Below are positions 17,028-26,071 of a stretch of DNA of 64,000 bases, piece after piece (position 1 is the stretch's first letter; the number at the start of each line of letters is the position of its first letter). The notes under the pieces are model-generated. The model saw nothing but the letters and a program-made list of their open reading frames with translations. It did not search any database and was not told where the DNA came from. Location: NCBI RefSeq assembly GCF_006874425.1, contig NZ_VIJZ01000007.1, positions 62,001 through 126,000 on the forward strand. Reading direction: 5' to 3'. Source of the DNA: Paenibacillus ottowii. GTDB taxonomy: Bacteria > Bacillota > Bacilli > Paenibacillales > Paenibacillaceae. The translations under genes and the position numbers were made by a program.

Positions 17028-18323
17028 ATGAAAACGCATACTTTTAAAAAGAAAGCCCAAGCACTAATTTTGCTTTTTGCAGCCTTTGCTCTGGTTTTGG
17101 CGGGGTGTAACAGCAGTGGTGGACAAAAAGCAAGCAATGAGGAAGTAAAGGAAAAAACCATTCACATTTTTCAGTTCAAGGTAGAAATTGCAGAAGCGCT
17201 AAATCGCATGAAAGGAGAATATGAAGCGACTCACCCGGGAATCAAGCTCGACATTCAGACTGTAGGCGGAGGCAGTGACTATGGGGCAGCGTTGAAGGCC
17301 AAGTTTGCCTCTGGCGAACAGCCGGATGTTTTTAACGTCGGCGGTTATCGTGAGCTGGATACGTGGCTGGAATATTTGGAAGACCTGTCCGATCAGCCTT
17401 GGGTCGGTGATGTGGTCGATGTCGCTAAAGAACCGATGACCAAGGATGGCAAGCTATATGGTCAGCCGATGAATCTGGAGGGGTACGGCTTTATTTACAA
17501 CAAGGACTTGTTCAAAAAGGCTGGAATCACCGAGCCTCCTAAAACGCTGTCCGAGCTGGAGGCTGCTGCGCAAAAGCTGCAAGCTGCAGGGATCACACCT
17601 TTTTCCAATGGATACCAGGAGTTTTGGGTGCTGGGCAATCATTTGCTGAACGTGGCATTTGCTAATCAGCCAGATCCGTCCGGCTTCGTCAAGGGACTGA
17701 ATGATGGAACAGCCAAAATTCCGGGCAATGCTGTATTCGCCGAGTGGATTAAGCTGCTTGATCTGACGCTCAAGTATGGCAATGCGAAGCCGCTCACGAC
17801 CGATTACAATACGCAGGTAACGAATTTTGCCACTGGCAAGGCTGCCATGATGCAGCAAGGGAACTGGACTCAAGTCCAAATTGACGGAATTAATCCGAAG
17901 TTGAATTTGGGTATTTTGCCTATGCCGATTGGTGAAGATCCAGCAGCGGGAGATAAGCTGTTTGTAGGGGTAGCCAATAACTGGGTAGTTAATAAAAATT
18001 CGTCTGTCAAAGCCGAGGCGAAAGAGTTCTTAAACTGGATGGTGACATCCGAGCAAGGGAAAAAGTACATCACTAAGGAATTTAAGTTCATTCCAGCGTT
18101 CAAGAGCATCAAGGGCGACGAGGCTGATATGGGTCAATTGGGTGCCGAAGTCGTGAAATACAGCCAGGAAAATAAACTGCTGGGCTGGTTCTTCAGCCGC
18201 TATCCTGAAGGAGCACAGCAGGAATTCGGAAGTGAGATGCAGGCCTATGTGGCAGGTAAATCGGATGCCGGGAAGCTGTTCGAGGACTTCCAGAGAACAT
18301 GGGATAATTTAAAGACCAAATAA
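17028..18323 (+). CDS. Extracellular sugar-binding lipoprotein of an ABC transporter
   Basis: A 431-residue family 1 extracellular solute-binding protein. It has a lipoprotein signal with a basic start (MKTHTFKKK), a hydrophobic core and the lipobox LVLAGC, so it is anchored on the outer face of the membrane. The mature part has typical features of CUT1 binding proteins: KAKFASGEQPDVFNVGGYRE near residue 85, YGFIYNKDLFKKAGI near 150, and a C-terminal segment of aromatic residues. The ATG at 17028 has GAAAGGAA upstream and gives a proper signal peptide; the frame opens earlier at 16977. It completes the importer with the two permease genes and is followed by a terminator. The sugar is unknown. 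Confidence 0.93.
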   Translation: MKTHTFKKKAQALILLFAAFALVLAGCNSSGGQKASNEEVKEKTIHIFQFKVEIAEALNRMKGEYEATHPGIKLDIQTVGGGSDYGAALKAKFASGEQPDVFNVGGYRELDTWLEYLEDLSDQPWVGDVVDVAKEPMTKDGKLYGQPMNLEGYGFIYNKDLFKKAGITEPPKTLSELEAAAQKLQAAGITPFSNGYQEFWVLGNHLLNVAFANQPDPSGFVKGLNDGTAKIPGNAVFAEWIKLLDLTLKYGNAKPLTTDYNTQVTNFATGKAAMMQQGNWTQVQIDGINPKLNLGILPMPIGEDPAAGDKLFVGVANNWVVNKNSSVKAEAKEFLNWMVTSEQGKKYITKEFKFIPAFKSIKGDEADMGQLGAEVVKYSQENKLLGWFFSRYPEGAQQEFGSEMQAYVAGKSDAGKLFEDFQRTWDNLKTK

Positions 18324-18343
18324 TGAAATGAAATACACAGAAG

Positions 18344-18393
18344 AGCCTTCGCATGTCAGGGAGATACATGGTCCTGAGCATACGAAGGCTTTT
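18344..18393 (+). terminator. Rho-independent terminator of the ABC operon
   Basis: AGCCTTCGCATGTCAGG pairs with TCCTGAGCATACGAAGGCT (one bulge) and is followed by TTTT. Confidence 0.85.
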
Positions 18394-18405
18394 CGGCAAA
18401 CATAA

Positions 18406-18945
18406 CTATAAATGATAATGAAGTAGAACAATATCCCCGCGGCGTTCTATTTCCTGGAGTTCAAATGTGCTTGGCAGTGTTCCTTCTGGAAATAAGGGGA
18501 TTCCTTGTCCAAGCACTTTGGGAATAATCGCAATGATCGCCTTTTCTAGCAGTCCAGCCTGCATGAAAGCCTGAACTAGCTGGCCTCCACCTACTAACCA
18601 TACCAAACCCTCGGATTGTTTTTGTAGACGTGGAACCAGTTCAGACAGAGCTTCGTCCGTAAATGTAACATGGGGTGCCTGCTGTTGCTCCGTCATTGAC
18701 CGGGTGAGTACATAACACGGCTTTCCGGCATAAGGAAAGTCAGCCGATAGCTTTAATACTTCTTCATACGTCAGCCTGCCCATCAGTACCGTGCCTACAG
18801 TGTCGTAAAAGTCGGCATATCCATTGTCGCCACCATCCCCTTTGACATCAAACAGCCAGTCCACCGAGCCATCCGGCAATGCGATATACCCGTCGAGACT
18901 CATGGCGATATACAACACCACTTCATTAGATTTCAAATCCTTCAT
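18406..18945 (-). CDS. Dihydrofolate reductase-like protein (RibD C-terminal domain family)
   Basis: A 179-residue reductase of the bacterial DHFR-like/RibD C-terminal family, as in YwjB and YyaP of Bacillus. It begins with the pattern LYIAMSLDGYIALPDGSVDW, followed by VGTVLMGRLTYEEV (about residues 50-63) and the NADPH-binding glycine stretch LVWLVGGGQLVQAFMQAGLL near 115. Family members bind NADPH and are thought to reduce a pterin- or pyrimidine-like substrate, but the reaction is generally not known; this is not the housekeeping DHFR. AGGAGTGATG precedes the ATG. The gene is divergent from the WYL regulator at 19049, with a 103-base gap, a layout typical of a regulator and its target. Confidence 0.85.
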   Translation of the reverse strand: MKDLKSNEVVLYIAMSLDGYIALPDGSVDWLFDVKGDGGDNGYADFYDTVGTVLMGRLTYEEVLKLSADFPYAGKPCYVLTRSMTEQQQAPHVTFTDEALSELVPRLQKQSEGLVWLVGGGQLVQAFMQAGLLEKAIIAIIPKVLGQGIPLFPEGTLPSTFELQEIERRGDIVLLHYHL

Positions 18946-19048
18946 TGATTCATCACTCCTTTCTATCTCTATGTTACAATCTATTTATGACATACTTTGT
19001 CGTAGTTAAATCATTGTTTAAACTTTATTTTTATTAGAGGAGCATCCT

Positions 19049-19981
19049 ATGAACGAACGCAGAATTGCTCTTATGAGGATACTGGATTCCCGAAAAAAAT
19101 ATACGGCGCGTGAGTTGGCCGAACGTTTTGGCGTTTCCATCAGAACGATACAAAGAGATCTCGATTATCTGCAGCAAACCGGGTTGCCCCTGTATACCGA
19201 GACGGGCCCTCATGGCGGATACCGGGCACTTCCCAATCGGCTCCTTCCTCCCCTTCATCTTGCGCGCGACGAAGCTCTGGGTCTTTTTCTCATGCTGCAA
19301 CTGCTGGAAAATATCCCGGATATCCCTTTTGGATCGGTTCGTAGACATTTGTCCGAGCATTATTATGCCGAGCTTCCTCAGGATGTACAGGGCAACATTA
19401 ACCAGCTAAAGGATTACATTTCTTTTCGCATGATGCCCACTCACGTAGACGCACCCCACACTTCGCCCATTTTGGAGGCTGCGCTGAATAAGCGCAGGGT
19501 GAACATGCACTACCGCTCTGCTTCCGGGGCAAAGTGGACCCAGGTATATCCGATTGGGCTTTACTTTGATCACGGCTATTGGTATATGCCAGCGCATAGT
19601 AGAGACCGCATTATTCTGTACCGTTCAGATCGGGTGATTAACATAACCATGCTAGATGAAACTCTGGATAGCCTTCCTACCCTTCAAGAGTGGTTGGCTT
19701 CAGAAGATTCCCGTGTTGGGATCCCGTCGAAAATAAGATTTACCGCCTTGGGTGCCAGGCTGGCCGAATCAGACGCCCTCTTCCACAATGTCTCCCATCA
19801 GGAAGGGCTAGGTCAAGAATGGCAGGGACATATCCCTGTTGAAGAGTTTAGGTATGTATCCAGACTTTTGCTAAAATACGGGCCTGAGGCCGAGGTCGTA
19901 TATCCGAAAGAACTGCGTACACTGGTCAGGGAATTGCTGCAAGACAGTCTGAATCCTTATTTAGAGGATGACGAAGAATAG
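19049..19981 (+). CDS. YafY-type HTH/WYL-domain transcriptional regulator
   Basis: A 310-residue regulator with an N-terminal DeoR-type winged helix (YTARELAERFGVSIRTIQRD, about 18-37; then the wing GPHGGYRALP) and a central WYL domain (about 140-215, with YPIGLYFDHGYWYMPAHS), followed by the WCX extension. WYL domains bind small ligands or nucleic acid and control the attached DNA-binding domain. GAGGAG sits seven bases before the ATG. It is transcribed divergently from the DHFR-like reductase gene and most likely regulates it. The inducing ligand is not evident. Confidence 0.9.
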   Translation: MNERRIALMRILDSRKKYTARELAERFGVSIRTIQRDLDYLQQTGLPLYTETGPHGGYRALPNRLLPPLHLARDEALGLFLMLQLLENIPDIPFGSVRRHLSEHYYAELPQDVQGNINQLKDYISFRMMPTHVDAPHTSPILEAALNKRRVNMHYRSASGAKWTQVYPIGLYFDHGYWYMPAHSRDRIILYRSDRVINITMLDETLDSLPTLQEWLASEDSRVGIPSKIRFTALGARLAESDALFHNVSHQEGLGQEWQGHIPVEEFRYVSRLLLKYGPEAEVVYPKELRTLVRELLQDSLNPYLEDDEE

Positions 19982-20093
19982 GAGGGAGTGTCCATCGCAT
20001 TTCCATATATTTCGGTTCCTCTATTTATAGTTAATCACATGAATATTTAAGGTTATTAACATATGACTTTCCAATTATTTTTGTGATAAAGTT

Positions 20094-20121
20094 TTGAAAA
20101 GAGCCCGTTTTCGTATATGAT
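20094..20121 (+). promoter_or_regulatory. Likely sigma-A promoter of the SNF2 helicase operon
   Basis: TTGAAA (20094-20099) and TATGAT (20116-20121) are 16 bases apart, about 40 bases upstream of the helicase start codon. Confidence 0.55.
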
Positions 20122-20159
20122 GAAGAGTAATAATTCAAAAGGCTGGACGGGAGACAGAT

Positions 20160-23100
20160 ATGAATCAACCGCTTTATGGAATATGGCTCGGTGATGTGTT
20201 TTTTTGCTTTTCTGGTGAGACGTCGGAACCACGTATTGATGCGTGGAGCAGTGTGATCCGCAGGCTGACGCTAAAGGGAGACCTTCGACCGTTTCGGCAG
20301 GCTGCGTTGCGTCTTGCCGAGGTGCGGATACCTAACAATGCTCGCGTGGAAACCGCGGGCAGAGGCGGCAAGAGACGCTCCATGCTGGGGCGTACGCTGG
20401 AGGGTCTGGCACTGGAACCTCGCGAGACGATGGCTCTGCTGACCCGCATGGACGAGAAGGGCTGTGCGGCATCGGGCATTACGCTCGGCGAGGAAATGCA
20501 ATATTGGCAAAAGGCTGCCTATTTTGCACTGGAACTAATGCAGCGGGGCGAAATTGCGCCATCGCTTACAGAGGCGCGTCCGTCCGGACCGCGCCGCCGC
20601 GGTCCAGATGCGGCGGTAGGGGTGTGGGTTCCTCGGCTTCGCGAAGAGGAGGACATCCGCCGCTTTCATGAGCTGGCAGCTGCAATGCCAGCTGTTTGTA
20701 TGGCAGCTCCGGCCGTTTTTGCGGGCAAGGAGCCAGAAACACGTGAGGATGCAGCTGGAATGGTGCTGTATTCCTTCTTGTGTGCGGTCGTCCATGCCGA
20801 AACGACCGCAGTGCTGACAGCGTCAGATCGTGAGCTGGGACGATATCGGGCAGAGTATCGGCGCGGAGGATCGCCACTGGCGGAGCTGTGGTGGAACAGT
20901 CTGTTGACAGGCTCGCGCCAGGTTGCGATACAGGGAACGCCCGCTGAGATGGAGGAGCTGGTTCTTCAAGCGTCCTCTCTTAAGGGGAGCACGATGCCTG
21001 TCACGGAACGGGAAGCCAGGGAGCCCATTGAAGGGCAATTGCGTCTGTGCCTTCGTTTGGAGCCTTCTCTGGAAGAGAGCATCCAGGAATGGCGCATTAC
21101 CTTTTGGGCAGAAAGCGATGCTGAGCCTGGATTGCGACTGCCTGCTCTGGCACTCTGGGCGTATCCTGAACGTGATCTGGTTCGCGGTGAAATTGTATAC
21201 CGTCAAGTACAGGCACAACTGCTGACGAGGCTCGGACAGGCGGCTGAAGCGGCACCTATCATGCAGGAAGCATTGAATCGCCCTTATCCCGAGGGGCTGA
21301 CTATGGAGCCGGAGATGTTCTTTCGCTTCCTGACGGAAGCCGTGCCGGCGTTACAAAAGAACGGTATCACTGTGCAGATGCCTTCACGCTGGAGCCGGGA
21401 GGGGCGAAGACGTGCAGGCTTGCGACTTAAAATGCGCTCGACAGAGCAGGGGGCCAAGCCAGATGGGGTGATTGCCGATACATCGTCCGTTGGCATTAAC
21501 CGCATGATTTCGTTTGAGGCCGAGGCTGTGCTGGGGGATACGATCCTGACGATGGAGGAGCTGGAAAGCATCGTCGCGGCCAATTTGCCATATGTACGTC
21601 TCGGAGGCGAATGGATCGAGGTAGATCCCAAGGAAATTCGCCAGGTGCTGCGTTTTATCAAGCGCGGAGAAAACGGTGAAATGAGCTTGTCTGAATGGAT
21701 GCATCTGGCTGCGGAAAATGAAAGTGCAGGCGAGGCCTCGTGGAAGGGCCTGTCCATCTTTGGCGCGGAATCCGCCGGATTGCTCGCGTCTTTGGCTGAG
21801 GGCGGAGTGCTCCGTTCCGTAGAACCGCGGCCTGTGCCGGAAACGCTGCATGGTGCGCTACGGCCCTATCAGGAGCGCGGTTTTCAATGGCTGGCTGCGA
21901 TGCGAGGATTGGGCTTTGGTGTCTGTCTTGCGGACGACATGGGTCTGGGTAAGACGATTCAGGTTATTACCTGCCTGCTCGATGGCGGCATCGGCGCAGA
22001 TGATCAGCGTCCGGCGTTAATAATCTGTCCGACGTCCTTGCTTGGCAACTGGCAGCGGGAGTTGAAGCGTTTTTCGCCGGATTTATCGCTGTATATTCAC
22101 CATGGCAACCAGCGACTTCACGGCGAGCTGTTTCAGGAAAGTGTACGAGAGTATGATATCGTCCTCACTACCTATCATTTGGCGGGCCGGGACGGCAGTG
22201 ATTTGTCTGCGGTCCACTGGTCTTCCATCGTGTTGGATGAGGCGCAATATATAAAAAATGCACGCACAAAGCAGGCACAAAGCGTCATGAAGCTGTCTGC
22301 ACCACATCGGATTGCCATGACGGGGACGCCGGTAGAGAATCGGTTAAGCGAGCTGTGGTCTATTTTTCAGTTTTTGAATCCAGGGTATCTCGGTACGGCA
22401 TCTTCATTCCGCCAGCGGTACAGTCTGGCAGGAGAGGAGCGAGGGTCCGCGTTGCGTGAGCTTCATCGCCTCGTCTCCCCGTTCATGCTGCGTCGGCTCA
22501 AAAGCGACCCGGATATCCGCAAGGATCTGCCAGAGAAGCTTGAGTTGAAGTCCTATTGTGTACTGACACCAGAGCAGGCCGGATTATACCGTGGCGTGGT
22601 AGACCAACTGTTGGGCACACTGGACGGGCAGGTCGGTATGGCCCGCAAAGGGCTTGTTCTGTCTTCACTCACCAAGTTAAAGCAAATCTGTGACCATCCA
22701 GGGTTGATCATCCCGGGCCGTGCTGACAGCAGTAAAGCTGAAAATTCAGGTAAAATGGAGCGATTGCTGGAGCTGGTAGAAACCATTCGCGAGAACGACG
22801 AATCGGCGCTGATTTTCACCCAATATGTGTCGATGGGAGAATTGTTGGTATCCCGTTTGGCTAAGATTTTGGGAGAGGAGCCGTATTTCCTGCATGGAGG
22901 GCTGGCGAAAACCAGACGGGACGAAATTGTCCACAATTTCCAGCAGGGAAAAGGACCGAATATATTTGTACTTTCCCTGCGTGCAGGTGGCGTGGGTCTA
23001 AACCTGACGCGTGCCAGCCATGTCATTCACTATGACCGCTGGTGGAATCCTGCGGTCGAAAATCAGGCAACAGACCGGGTGTTCCGTATCGGTCAAAGCC

Positions 23101-23285
23101 GCAATGTACAAGTGCACAAGCTGATTTGCCAAGGGACACTGGAGGAGCGGATCGACGAGCTGATTGAGAGCAAAAAGGCGCTCTCTGAGCAGGTTGTCGG
23201 CTCTGGGGAACATTGGCTCACCGAAATGTCTGATGATGAACTGCGTGGTCTGATTGCGCTGCAAAATGACGTATGGATCGAGTGA
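20160..23285 (+). CDS. SNF2-family DEAD/DEAH-box helicase/translocase
   Basis: A 1041-residue ATPase. Residues 1-570 contain a poorly conserved region ending in a segment resembling the bacterial SNF2-associated domain (pfam12419; FEAEAVLGDTILTMEELESI). The SNF2 motor follows: motif I DDMGLGKTIQ (about 593-602), motif II DEAQ (about 693), motif III MTGTPVENRL, the linker FMLRRLKSDPDI, and a helicase C domain ending in RWWNPAVENQATDRVFRIGQ, with the arginine finger region intact. Bacterial relatives are double-stranded DNA translocases, proposed to work in recombination, transcription or defence; no specific role is shown here. It has its own promoter, and its end is close to a second gene of unknown function that is likely cotranscribed. 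Confidence 0.92.
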   Translation: MNQPLYGIWLGDVFFCFSGETSEPRIDAWSSVIRRLTLKGDLRPFRQAALRLAEVRIPNNARVETAGRGGKRRSMLGRTLEGLALEPRETMALLTRMDEKGCAASGITLGEEMQYWQKAAYFALELMQRGEIAPSLTEARPSGPRRRGPDAAVGVWVPRLREEEDIRRFHELAAAMPAVCMAAPAVFAGKEPETREDAAGMVLYSFLCAVVHAETTAVLTASDRELGRYRAEYRRGGSPLAELWWNSLLTGSRQVAIQGTPAEMEELVLQASSLKGSTMPVTEREAREPIEGQLRLCLRLEPSLEESIQEWRITFWAESDAEPGLRLPALALWAYPERDLVRGEIVYRQVQAQLLTRLGQAAEAAPIMQEALNRPYPEGLTMEPEMFFRFLTEAVPALQKNGITVQMPSRWSREGRRRAGLRLKMRSTEQGAKPDGVIADTSSVGINRMISFEAEAVLGDTILTMEELESIVAANLPYVRLGGEWIEVDPKEIRQVLRFIKRGENGEMSLSEWMHLAAENESAGEASWKGLSIFGAESAGLLASLAEGGVLRSVEPRPVPETLHGALRPYQERGFQWLAAMRGLGFGVCLADDMGLGKTIQVITCLLDGGIGADDQRPALIICPTSLLGNWQRELKRFSPDLSLYIHHGNQRLHGELFQESVREYDIVLTTYHLAGRDGSDLSAVHWSSIVLDEAQYIKNARTKQAQSVMKLSAPHRIAMTGTPVENRLSELWSIFQFLNPGYLGTASSFRQRYSLAGEERGSALRELHRLVSPFMLRRLKSDPDIRKDLPEKLELKSYCVLTPEQAGLYRGVVDQLLGTLDGQVGMARKGLVLSSLTKLKQICDHPGLIIPGRADSSKAENSGKMERLLELVETIRENDESALIFTQYVSMGELLVSRLAKILGEEPYFLHGGLAKTRRDEIVHNFQQGKGPNIFVLSLRAGGVGLNLTRASHVIHYDRWWNPAVENQATDRVFRIGQSRNVQVHKLICQGTLEERIDELIESKKALSEQVVGSGEHWLTEMSDDELRGLIALQNDVWIE

Positions 23286-23305
23286 GCAGAGAAAGGATGA
23301 AGGCG

Positions 23306-24031
23306 ATGACGAGACCGCAAGTGAAGCTGAAAGTAACTGACGGTCGATGGATCGTGGAATTAGACGGCAACGGGCTGGTAGACGAATCGACGGGTGTACC
23401 TTTCGCACATCCCGTCCAATGGACTGGTCCAGTACCTGTACTAAGTCTGGAGCAGCGAGAGGCATGGCTGGAGCAGCTAAAAGCGGAGCCCTTGGACATC
23501 TACCGTTTTCTGCAAGGGAAAACCTGTCTGTCGCTCGATGAGATTGTTCAGCTAGCAGCTGAGGCAGCCATTTCCGCCAGCGAGGATGGTATAGGTACAG
23601 TCGAAGATGTAAAGAAAGCTCTGCAGACCGGGCTGGAAAACGAGCCACAACACTGTCCAGCGTTGATCGGAATGACGCAGGAAGAGCTGTTGGAGTACGT
23701 GTTTAGTGCTTGGGCTGGAGAGTTATCCCATATACAGAGAACATCGCCCGCGCTTGAGTCTACTTCACGCCCGGAGGGCGGACGCAGTGGATCGGCAGCA
23801 ATTAGCGAATGGATTGCAGAATCCGCAGCGGAAGGAGCACTGCATCGTCCCGGAGCAGGCTTTCATGCTATTGAGATCCGTCTGCCGCAAAAACTTGCTT
23901 CCAAAAAGGAAACCGATATCACGTCCTTGCTGCCGGGATTACCTCGTGCCGAAGAAGCATTGAAACTCATACGTGAACGGGTAGCCGAACGAGCTCGGGC
24001 TGCAATTCCGCAAAAACGTCATAATCCGTAA
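23306..24031 (+). CDS. Unknown protein coupled to the SNF2 helicase gene
   Basis: A 241-residue protein I do not recognise. The start at ATG 23306 is preferred because AAAGG lies nine bases upstream; in-frame ATGs at 23297 and 23273 also exist, and the latter would overlap the helicase stop codon. The sequence starts with a short beta-rich segment (LKVTDGRWIVELDGNGLVD), continues with acidic helices (about 50-130), has a low-complexity Gly/Ser linker near 155-165, and ends in a basic helix (RERVAERARAAIPQKRHNP). No transmembrane segment, signal peptide or cysteine cluster is present, so it is cytoplasmic. Close spacing to the helicase (20 bases) points to a shared transcript and possibly a shared complex. 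Confidence 0.75.
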   Translation: MTRPQVKLKVTDGRWIVELDGNGLVDESTGVPFAHPVQWTGPVPVLSLEQREAWLEQLKAEPLDIYRFLQGKTCLSLDEIVQLAAEAAISASEDGIGTVEDVKKALQTGLENEPQHCPALIGMTQEELLEYVFSAWAGELSHIQRTSPALESTSRPEGGRSGSAAISEWIAESAAEGALHRPGAGFHAIEIRLPQKLASKKETDITSLLPGLPRAEEALKLIRERVAERARAAIPQKRHNP

Positions 24032-24182
24032 TAATTCGGGTATATGCTTTCTTTTTCGAGTCTGTTCACCTTCATTGGATAGGATAACAGCTTCGAAGAG
24101 TGTCCAAAGTTCAGTTACAATGGGGGAACGGAAAAGTCACTGCAAGTCATGTATCAATTGCAATATTGGAGGAGATACCAGC

Positions 24183-25088
24183 ATGAAACGACATATACAA
24201 CAGACGCGCACATCTCAGCGATGGACCAAAGCGCTCATTCCCGGGCTAATCTTGCCTGGGCTATTGTTGGCTGCTTGCCAGCAAGGGGGATCAGGTGGCC
24301 AGGAAAGTGAGCCATTAAAGTCATCCACAGCGGCACAGGAGAATGTACAACCTTCCACCCAGACGGACGCAGGAAATGCCAGCACTAGCGCTGGACAAGC
24401 CTCTGCGGGTACAGCAAGCGGACAGGCTGACTCCGTGATGGCGTTGCGAAGTCAAAGTGCACTGCAAGCCACAGTTAAGGAAGAGGATGGAACGGCGGTT
24501 GTCACTAATGCGACTTCCGATACAGTCGTTGTAAACAAAAAGCGCAGTTTGCCTGTGGGCTATGTCCCGGATGACCTGGTGGAGCCGCAGGTGCCTTTTT
24601 CCTTCGAGGGGCCGCATGAGAAACGGCATTTGCGTAAGGAAGCGGCAGAGGCACTGGAGAAACTGTTTGACGGTGCGAAAAAGGATGGCATTGAGCTGCG
24701 TGCGGTATCGGGATACCGGTCCTATAAGCGTCAGGTGTCTATTTTCAACAACAATGTAAAGACAAAGGGGCAGGAATATGCCTCTAAGGTCAGCGCCGTA
24801 CCGGGGACGAGCGAGCATCAGACAGGATTATCCATTGACGTATCCAGCCCCAGCGTAGGCAATGAGCTGGAGCAATCCTTTGGAGCCTCCAAGGAAGGCA
24901 AATGGCTGGAAGAACATGCACCGGAATACGGATTTGTTATTCGTTATATGAAGGGTAAAGAAGATGTGACCGGCTATGTGTACGAGCCTTGGCATATCCG
25001 TTATGTGGGAGTAGACATTGCAGAGGATGTAGCCAAGCAGGGGCTGACACTGGAGGAATATTTCGACGAAAACAATATTAAACTGTAA
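24183..25088 (+). CDS. D-alanyl-D-alanine carboxypeptidase lipoprotein, VanY/DdpX-like
   Basis: A 301-residue secreted lipoprotein. The signal peptide ends in the lipobox LLLAAC; a Ser/Gln/Ala/Gly-rich linker (about 25-95) tethers the catalytic domain. The zinc peptidase signature of the M15B family is intact: SGYRSYKRQ near 178, SEHQTGLSIDV near 210 (zinc His and Asp), and EPWHIRYVG near 270 (catalytic Glu and zinc His). The enzyme removes the terminal D-Ala from cell-wall stem peptides. ATG 24183 is chosen because GGAGGAGA lies upstream and it gives a proper signal peptide; the frame opens at 24075. A lone vanY-like gene without vanHAX is common in Paenibacillus and does not imply glycopeptide resistance. 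A terminator follows. Confidence 0.92.
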   Translation: MKRHIQQTRTSQRWTKALIPGLILPGLLLAACQQGGSGGQESEPLKSSTAAQENVQPSTQTDAGNASTSAGQASAGTASGQADSVMALRSQSALQATVKEEDGTAVVTNATSDTVVVNKKRSLPVGYVPDDLVEPQVPFSFEGPHEKRHLRKEAAEALEKLFDGAKKDGIELRAVSGYRSYKRQVSIFNNNVKTKGQEYASKVSAVPGTSEHQTGLSIDVSSPSVGNELEQSFGASKEGKWLEEHAPEYGFVIRYMKGKEDVTGYVYEPWHIRYVGVDIAEDVAKQGLTLEEYFDENNIKL

Positions 25089-25100
25089 TTGCTACAACCA

Positions 25101-25130
25101 AGCCGTAATCCTGGGGATTGCGGCTTTTTT
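25101..25130 (+). terminator. Rho-independent terminator after the VanY-like gene
   Basis: AGCCGTAATCC pairs with GGATTGCGGCT (one G-T) and is followed by six T. Confidence 0.9.
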
Positions 25131-25252
25131 GTCTTATTTTTCTTCCAAATTGAACCTTTTCAAGGTAGAATCGCGTATAGTGAACGACGGCAGAAGCTTG
25201 GATTTATAGCAAACCTCATGACAGAAGCGTACAGGAAGGGAAGGGAATCATC

Positions 25253-25735
25253 ATTTATTATTCATTAACGTATCGCGAATGGTCAGAAGACACTCAAGAG
25301 GAACTGCGTAGCCTGACACGGGAATCCGTATCGGGAGATGAGCTGTTCCTGCGCAAGCTTGTAGACGCTACGCGTCTCCATGACAAACTATGGGCGCATA
25401 TCTCGAATGAAAGTGAAGAGCATACGGATCATTCCATCTATGTGACCGAATTTACAGGGGAACGTGCACAGCCTTACGGTGCATCGATCACGGATCTCGT
25501 GCTGGCTAGTGAGGGAGGCTACACGTCCACATTCAGTGCATTGTACTGGGTATGGCATGAGCCTGCGTTCCGCAGTACGGATCAGCGGGAAGGCTCGATA
25601 TTTACCTTGGAGCTGGCCCAACGACTATTGGATCACTATACGGTCTTGGGTGGCAAAACATACGAGTTCATCTATTCGGTGCTGGACCCTCAGTTGAAAA
25701 AGGTGCATTTGTTTGTGAAGGAGGTCGATCTGTAA
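25253..25735 (+). CDS. Unknown 160-residue protein, first gene of the ATP-grasp/DUF350 operon; probable ATT start
   Basis: The frame ending at TAA 25735 is open well upstream of its first ATG (25442). An excellent ribosome site, GGAAGGGAAGGG (25234-25245), lies seven bases before an in-frame ATT at 25253, giving a 160-residue product starting IYYSLTYREWSEDTQEEL. No ATG, GTG or TTG is available at that position. The protein is acidic, soluble-looking and without a signal; it contains VYVTEFTGERAQ-like strands and a C-terminal YEFIYSVLDPQLKKVHLF segment. I do not recognise the family. The stop codon shares one base with the ATG of the next gene, so this is the head of a tightly packed operon with a lipoprotein, a ligase and a membrane protein. 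Confidence 0.7.
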   Translation: MYYSLTYREWSEDTQEELRSLTRESVSGDELFLRKLVDATRLHDKLWAHISNESEEHTDHSIYVTEFTGERAQPYGASITDLVLASEGGYTSTFSALYWVWHEPAFRSTDQREGSIFTLELAQRLLDHYTVLGGKTYEFIYSVLDPQLKKVHLFVKEVDL

Positions 25736-26070
25736 TGGAGCATTCTTGGGAAGCCATGAAATCCAAGCCCGGTTCTCGTGCACGGATGGCGGCCTTTGCC
25801 CTGATGCTGGCTGTCCCGGCCGCTCTGACGGGTTGCGGTGACGACGAGTATTATGACTGCGACGAGCTCCCTGTATCGGAGCAAACGGCCTGTCGGGATT
25901 CAGGCAGCAGCGGGTATTATTATGGCGGATCGACCTATTATAATGGAGGCTCCTCATATCATAGCAGTCGTTCTTCCAGTTCTTATCGCAAAAGCTCGTC
26001 CTCATCTTCCAGCTCACACAGTGGTTTTGGCAGCAGCGGCTCACACAGCGGCTTTTTTTCTGGGGGTTAA
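25735..26070 (+). CDS. Small Ser/Tyr/Gly-rich lipoprotein (YjfM/YgiB DUF1190-like)
   Basis: A 111-residue predicted lipoprotein: basic start, hydrophobic core, and lipobox ALTGC, leaving about 78 mature residues outside the membrane. The mature part begins DDEYYDCDELPVSEQTACRD, with two further cysteines, and continues as a low-complexity tail of Ser, Tyr, Gly and His (for example SSSYRKSSSSSSSSHSGFG). In enterobacteria the DUF1190 proteins YjfM and YgiB occur next to glutathionylspermidine-synthetase-like ligases (YjfC, YgiC), and the same adjacency is found here, which supports the assignment more than sequence similarity does. AAGGAGG lies ten bases before the ATG, which overlaps the previous stop. 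The tail could be the acceptor of the ligase encoded next; that is inference. Confidence 0.7.
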   Translation: MEHSWEAMKSKPGSRARMAAFALMLAVPAALTGCGDDEYYDCDELPVSEQTACRDSGSSGYYYGGSTYYNGGSSYHSSRSSSSYRKSSSSSSSSHSGFGSSGSHSGFFSGG

Positions 26071-26071
26071 G

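Noticed and set aside
24183..25088. Glycopeptide resistance gene (vanY) as evidence of a van cluster
   Set aside because: No vanHAX or vanRS genes are nearby; lone VanY-like carboxypeptidases are common cell-wall enzymes.
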